Source of the DNA: JAEXOD01 sp964652025
Lineage (GTDB): Bacteria; Bacteroidota; Ignavibacteria; Ignavibacteriales; Melioribacteraceae
Assembly: GCA_964652025.1 (NCBI GenBank)
Contig: CAZYZX010000012.1
Coordinates: 62,001 to 126,000, forward strand
DNA length: 64,000 nt
Direction of reading: 5' to 3'
The position numbers and the translations under genes were made by a program. Positions 61,424 to 64,000 of the stretch are shown in pieces. Each line of letters starts with the position of its first letter. Position 1 is the stretch's first letter. The notes under the pieces were generated by a model. That model searched no databases. It was not told the DNA's origin and saw nothing but the letters and a program-made list of their open reading frames with translations.

Positions 61424-62193
61424 TTAAGTAAATCTATTACCTTTTGATGTAAACCGGGAACTGCTGCAATAGTGCTGTTTCCGGTCAATGCATCTTGCCC
61501 ATTATAATCTGTAATAATTCCACCAGCGCCATTAATTATTGGTATTAAAGCTGCTAAATCCCATAAATTCATAATAGGGTCAATCATAATATCTGCAAAA
61601 CCAGCTGCAAGAAGTAAGTAACCGTAACAATCCCCCCATTGCCTATAAATTTTTACTTGGTGTATTAAGTTATTAAATTTATTTATATCTTGATATTTTT
61701 CTATGTTTAAGTGGTCTGTAGTTAATAAAACAGCATCTTTTAATTCTGCTTTATTATTTACTTTAACAATATTATTATTAAGCATGGCGGTATTATTATC
61801 CCCAATTAAAAATTCATTTAGAATGGGCTGATTAATAACTCCTAAAATTGGTTCCCCTTTATAAATAAGACCAATCATGGTTCCAAATGTGTAAGCGCCG
61901 CAAATAAAGCTTTTTGTGCCATCTATTGGGTCTAAAACCCACCTATAATCTGCTTGGGGATTAGTAATTCCAAACTCTTCTCCCACAATTCCATGTTGAG
62001 GAAATTCCTTACTAATTAATTCCCTCATTACTTCTTCAGCTTTTTTATCTGCAATTGTAACTGGAGATAAATCGCTTTTAGATTCTATTGCTAAATTGCT
62101 TCTAAAATATGGCTTAATAACTTTGGCGCTTTCTTGTGCTAATAAATAGCAAAAATTTTTTAACTCGTTTAAACCTTCCATAATTTTAACCAT
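61420..62193 (-). CDS. Inositol monophosphatase family phosphatase, HisN-like
   Basis: A 257-residue magnesium-dependent phosphatase. Metal motifs are GEEFG, DPIDGTKSFICG and WDLAALIPII. The DGTKSFICGAYTFGTMIGL stretch resembles the HisN histidinol-phosphatase branch more than classical inositol monophosphatase. Either a first ATG or one four codons later could be used; neither has a clear ribosome site. No other histidine gene is nearby, so the substrate is tentative. Confidence 0.82.
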   Translation of the reverse strand: MVKIMEGLNELKNFCYLLAQESAKVIKPYFRSNLAIESKSDLSPVTIADKKAEEVMRELISKEFPQHGIVGEEFGITNPQADYRWVLDPIDGTKSFICGAYTFGTMIGLIYKGEPILGVINQPILNEFLIGDNNTAMLNNNIVKVNNKAELKDAVLLTTDHLNIEKYQDINKFNNLIHQVKIYRQWGDCYGYLLLAAGFADIMIDPIMNLWDLAALIPIINGAGGIITDYNGQDALTGNSTIAAVPGLHQKVIDLLN

Positions 62194-62248
62194 AAAACAA
62201 TTATTAAAATATACTATAAATATAAAAAAATAATTGTTAGTTAATTAT

Positions 62249-62257
62249 TATATTTAC
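62249..62257 (+). promoter_or_regulatory. TATATTTAC box upstream of sua5
   Basis: TATATTTAC lies about 20 bases before the sua5 ATG. It is the fourth instance of the box in this window that precedes a gene start, after pta, tetR and olsF. Confidence 0.35.
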
Positions 62258-62276
62258 ATTAAAAAAATAAATAATT

Positions 62277-63248
62277 ATGCAAATTTTAGAAGCAACAGAA
62301 GAAAATATAAAAAAAGCTGCACAAGAAATAATAAAAGGTAATTTAGTAGCTTTTCCTACCGAAACAGTTTATGGATTAGGAGCAAATGGATTTAATGCCA
62401 AAGCCGCAGCAAAAATATTTGAAGCTAAGGGTAGACCTAAATTTAATCCTTTAATTTTACATATTTGTGATATTGAAACAATAGAAAAAATTAGCACAAT
62501 TAATATTAAAAGTATAGAAAAATTATTAAGTAAATTTTTCCCTGGACCGCTAACAATAGTTGTACCTAAAACAAATTTAGTACCTGATATAATTACAGCT
62601 GGCAACCCAACAGTTGCAATAAGGATGCCCAATAATAAAATTGCTTTAAGTTTAATAAAACATGCGGGTGTTCCTATTGCTGCACCAAGTGCAAATAAAT
62701 TTGGCAAATTAAGCCCCACTACTGCAACACATGTGGCAAAACAACTTAAAAACAAAGTGGATATAATTTTAGATGGTGGCAAAACTAGTGTTGGGGTAGA
62801 ATCTACAATAATAGAAATTAATGGTAATAATTATTATTTGTTACGCCCGGGTGGTTTATCTAAAGAAGAGATACAAGAAACATTAGGGGTAAAATTAAAT
62901 AAAAAAGAAAACGCTAAAAATCCAAACGCACCAGGTCAATTGCTCTATCATTATGCACCACAAAAGCCAATAATGTTTTTAACAGAAGAGGAATTTAAAA
63001 AAAATGAAGATAAAAAAATAGGTGCTCTTTTATTTAGTAAAAAATATGATTATCTTAACTTTAGCATAAAAAAATACCTTACACAAACTGAAGATTTGCA
63101 CGAAGCAGCATCCAATTTATTTTTTATGCTGCACGAGCTAGAATCGGAAAATATTGATATTATTATGGCAGAACCTGTTAAAGAAACAGGGCTTGGTGCT
63201 GCTATTATGGATAGACTTAAAAAAGCGGTTAATACATTTTTAGTATAA
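62277..63248 (+). CDS. L-threonylcarbamoyladenylate synthase (Sua5 type)
   Basis: A 323-residue enzyme that makes threonylcarbamoyl-AMP for the universal t6A tRNA modification. The YrdC-like domain (1-~205) has FPTETVYGLGAN, FPGPLTIVVPK and APSANKFGKLSPTTATHV. The Sua5-specific C-terminal domain (about 230-323) starts after APGQLLYHYAP, which makes this the longer Sua5 form rather than TsaC. A gap of 21 bases separates it from the phosphofructokinase gene. Confidence 0.92.
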   Translation: MQILEATEENIKKAAQEIIKGNLVAFPTETVYGLGANGFNAKAAAKIFEAKGRPKFNPLILHICDIETIEKISTINIKSIEKLLSKFFPGPLTIVVPKTNLVPDIITAGNPTVAIRMPNNKIALSLIKHAGVPIAAPSANKFGKLSPTTATHVAKQLKNKVDIILDGGKTSVGVESTIIEINGNNYYLLRPGGLSKEEIQETLGVKLNKKENAKNPNAPGQLLYHYAPQKPIMFLTEEEFKKNEDKKIGALLFSKKYDYLNFSIKKYLTQTEDLHEAASNLFFMLHELESENIDIIMAEPVKETGLGAAIMDRLKKAVNTFLV

Positions 63249-63269
63249 TAAATTATACGAGGAATTTTT

Positions 63270-64000
63270 GTGAAAAACGAAAAAGTTAAACGAATTGGTA
63301 TTTTAACGGGTGGTGGCGACTGCCCGGGCTTAAATGCTGTTATACGTGGTGTTGCAAAACCTGCACACGATAACGGTTTACAAGTATTAGGTATTTTGGA
63401 TGGTTTTGAAGGGTTAGTTGAAGGAAAGGCACAACAGCTTTATAATAAAGATGTATCTGGCATTTTAGCTTTAGGTGGTACAATTTTAGGTTCATCTAAT
63501 AAGGGCGACCCGTTCCATTGGCCAGAAATTAGCAGCGATGGAACTGTTAAAATTGTTGACCGTAGCGATGCCGCTTTACGCAACTACGAAGCTTGGAACC
63601 TTGATGCTTTAATTGCAATTGGTGGTGATGGCACTATGCATATTGCAAATAAACTTTCTAAAATGGGAATGAATATTGTTGGCGTGCCTAAAACTATTGA
63701 TAACGACCTTGAAGCTACGGACCAAACTTTTGGGCACGATTCTGCTGTTTATGTGGTTAGCGAAGCCCTTGATAGATTACACACTACTGCTTCTTCACAC
63801 CATAGGGTTATGGTAATTGAAGTTATGGGGCGCTATGCAGGTTGGATTGCATTAAATGGTGGACTTGCCGGTGGAGCAGATATTATTTTAATTCCGGAAA
63901 TTCCTTTTGATTGGAATGTGATTTATGAAAAGGTTATTTCTAGAAATATGAGCGGTAAACGTTTTAGTATTGTTTGCGTTGCAGAAGGTGCTAAACCTGC
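63270..64000 (+). CDS. 6-phosphofructokinase (3' end outside window)
   Basis: The gene starts at GTG with GAGG about seven bases upstream and runs off the right edge, giving 243 complete codons. It phosphorylates fructose 6-phosphate. The N terminus reads IGILTGGGDCPGLNAVIRG. The residue that separates ATP from pyrophosphate enzymes is Gly121 in GGDGT, the ATP type; the later position is Lys141 in PKTIDND, as in the mixed-substrate group III enzymes, where E. coli Pfk has Gly. ATP use is expected, but the second residue leaves some doubt. Confidence 0.88.
   Translation, partial: MKNEKVKRIGILTGGGDCPGLNAVIRGVAKPAHDNGLQVLGILDGFEGLVEGKAQQLYNKDVSGILALGGTILGSSNKGDPFHWPEISSDGTVKIVDRSDAALRNYEAWNLDALIAIGGDGTMHIANKLSKMGMNIVGVPKTIDNDLEATDQTFGHDSAVYVVSEALDRLHTTASSHHRVMVIEVMGRYAGWIALNGGLAGGADIILIPEIPFDWNVIYEKVISRNMSGKRFSIVCVAEGAKP

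Noticed and set aside
62369..62782. Minus-strand 137-codon hydrophobic frame inside sua5
   Set aside because: It lies fully inside a well-supported gene and has no start signal; it is an antisense artefact.

Overview
The window is a 64 kb, visibly AT-rich, densely coded chromosomal segment. It holds about 55 protein genes and one tRNA gene, with no intergenic gap over 300 bases. I see no insertion sequence, prophage, integrase or CRISPR array. The gene content points to the Bacteroidota/Chlorobiota/Ignavibacteriota (FCB) group. The indicators are a fused CcoN-CcoO oxidase subunit with a monoheme CcoP, an S46 dipeptidyl-peptidase, a bifunctional OlsF-type lipid acyltransferase, and the AmmeMemoRadiSam A and B proteins. 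Further ones are a deoxyhypusine-synthase-like enzyme, frequent AT-rich TATATTTRC boxes near starts, and TTG/GTG starts beside ATG. This placement is an inference from content; no rRNA is present to confirm it.

Layout. 1-10 kb: partial deoxyhypusine-synthase-like gene, dnaK with an unusual dyad cluster upstream, a PerM/AI-2E family membrane protein, pta, a lone CheB-type response regulator, then a tight minus-strand operon of tryptophanase, a DUF4905-like protein, AMMECR1 and MEMO. 10-18 kb: a Yip1-family protein, priA with an LD-carboxypeptidase, an ACC-deaminase/D-cysteine-desulfhydrase-like enzyme, and a lipoprotein with thioredoxin and NHL domains. 17.6-22.8 kb: a TetR regulator with two identical operators, followed by a KefB-type antiporter, a small lipoprotein and an Ntn hydrolase. 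22.9-32.4 kb: OlsF, two paralogous RDD membrane proteins with Q/N-rich repeats, an O-methyltransferase, an LtaS-like transferase, an RNase H-like three-part protein and an alpha-solenoid/OB-fold protein. 32.5-41 kb: the cbb3 oxidase cluster ccoI-S-NO-Q-P-G-H plus a SafE-like protein.

41-52.6 kb: two small unknown genes, a sufE-kinase-NtrC-type regulator operon, Sco and PCuAC copper chaperones, L-lactate dehydrogenase, a GT2-GT9-GT4 glycosyltransferase operon and a dicarboxylate/amino-acid symporter. 52.6-64 kb: hemW, a TIGR01777 epimerase with an SMI1/KNR4 protein and a lipoprotein, a YjbR-like protein, a tRNA-Met(CAT) just upstream of secG, pgsA-uvrC-DPP11, hisN-like, and sua5 followed by a 6-phosphofructokinase cut by the window end.

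How it works together: respiration is the clearest theme. CcoI, Sco and PCuAC supply copper to the cbb3 oxidase, with CcoG, CcoH and CcoS as assembly factors. Around it sit fermentation and overflow enzymes (Pta, Ldh, Pfk), amino-acid and peptide use (DPP11, tryptophanase, the ACC-deaminase-like enzyme, the symporter) and envelope building (OlsF, PgsA, glycosyltransferases, LtaS-like, LD-carboxypeptidase). The least explained parts are the tryptophanase-AMMECR1-MEMO operon, the RNase H-like/OB-fold pair, and the ATATGAC dyads upstream of dnaK.
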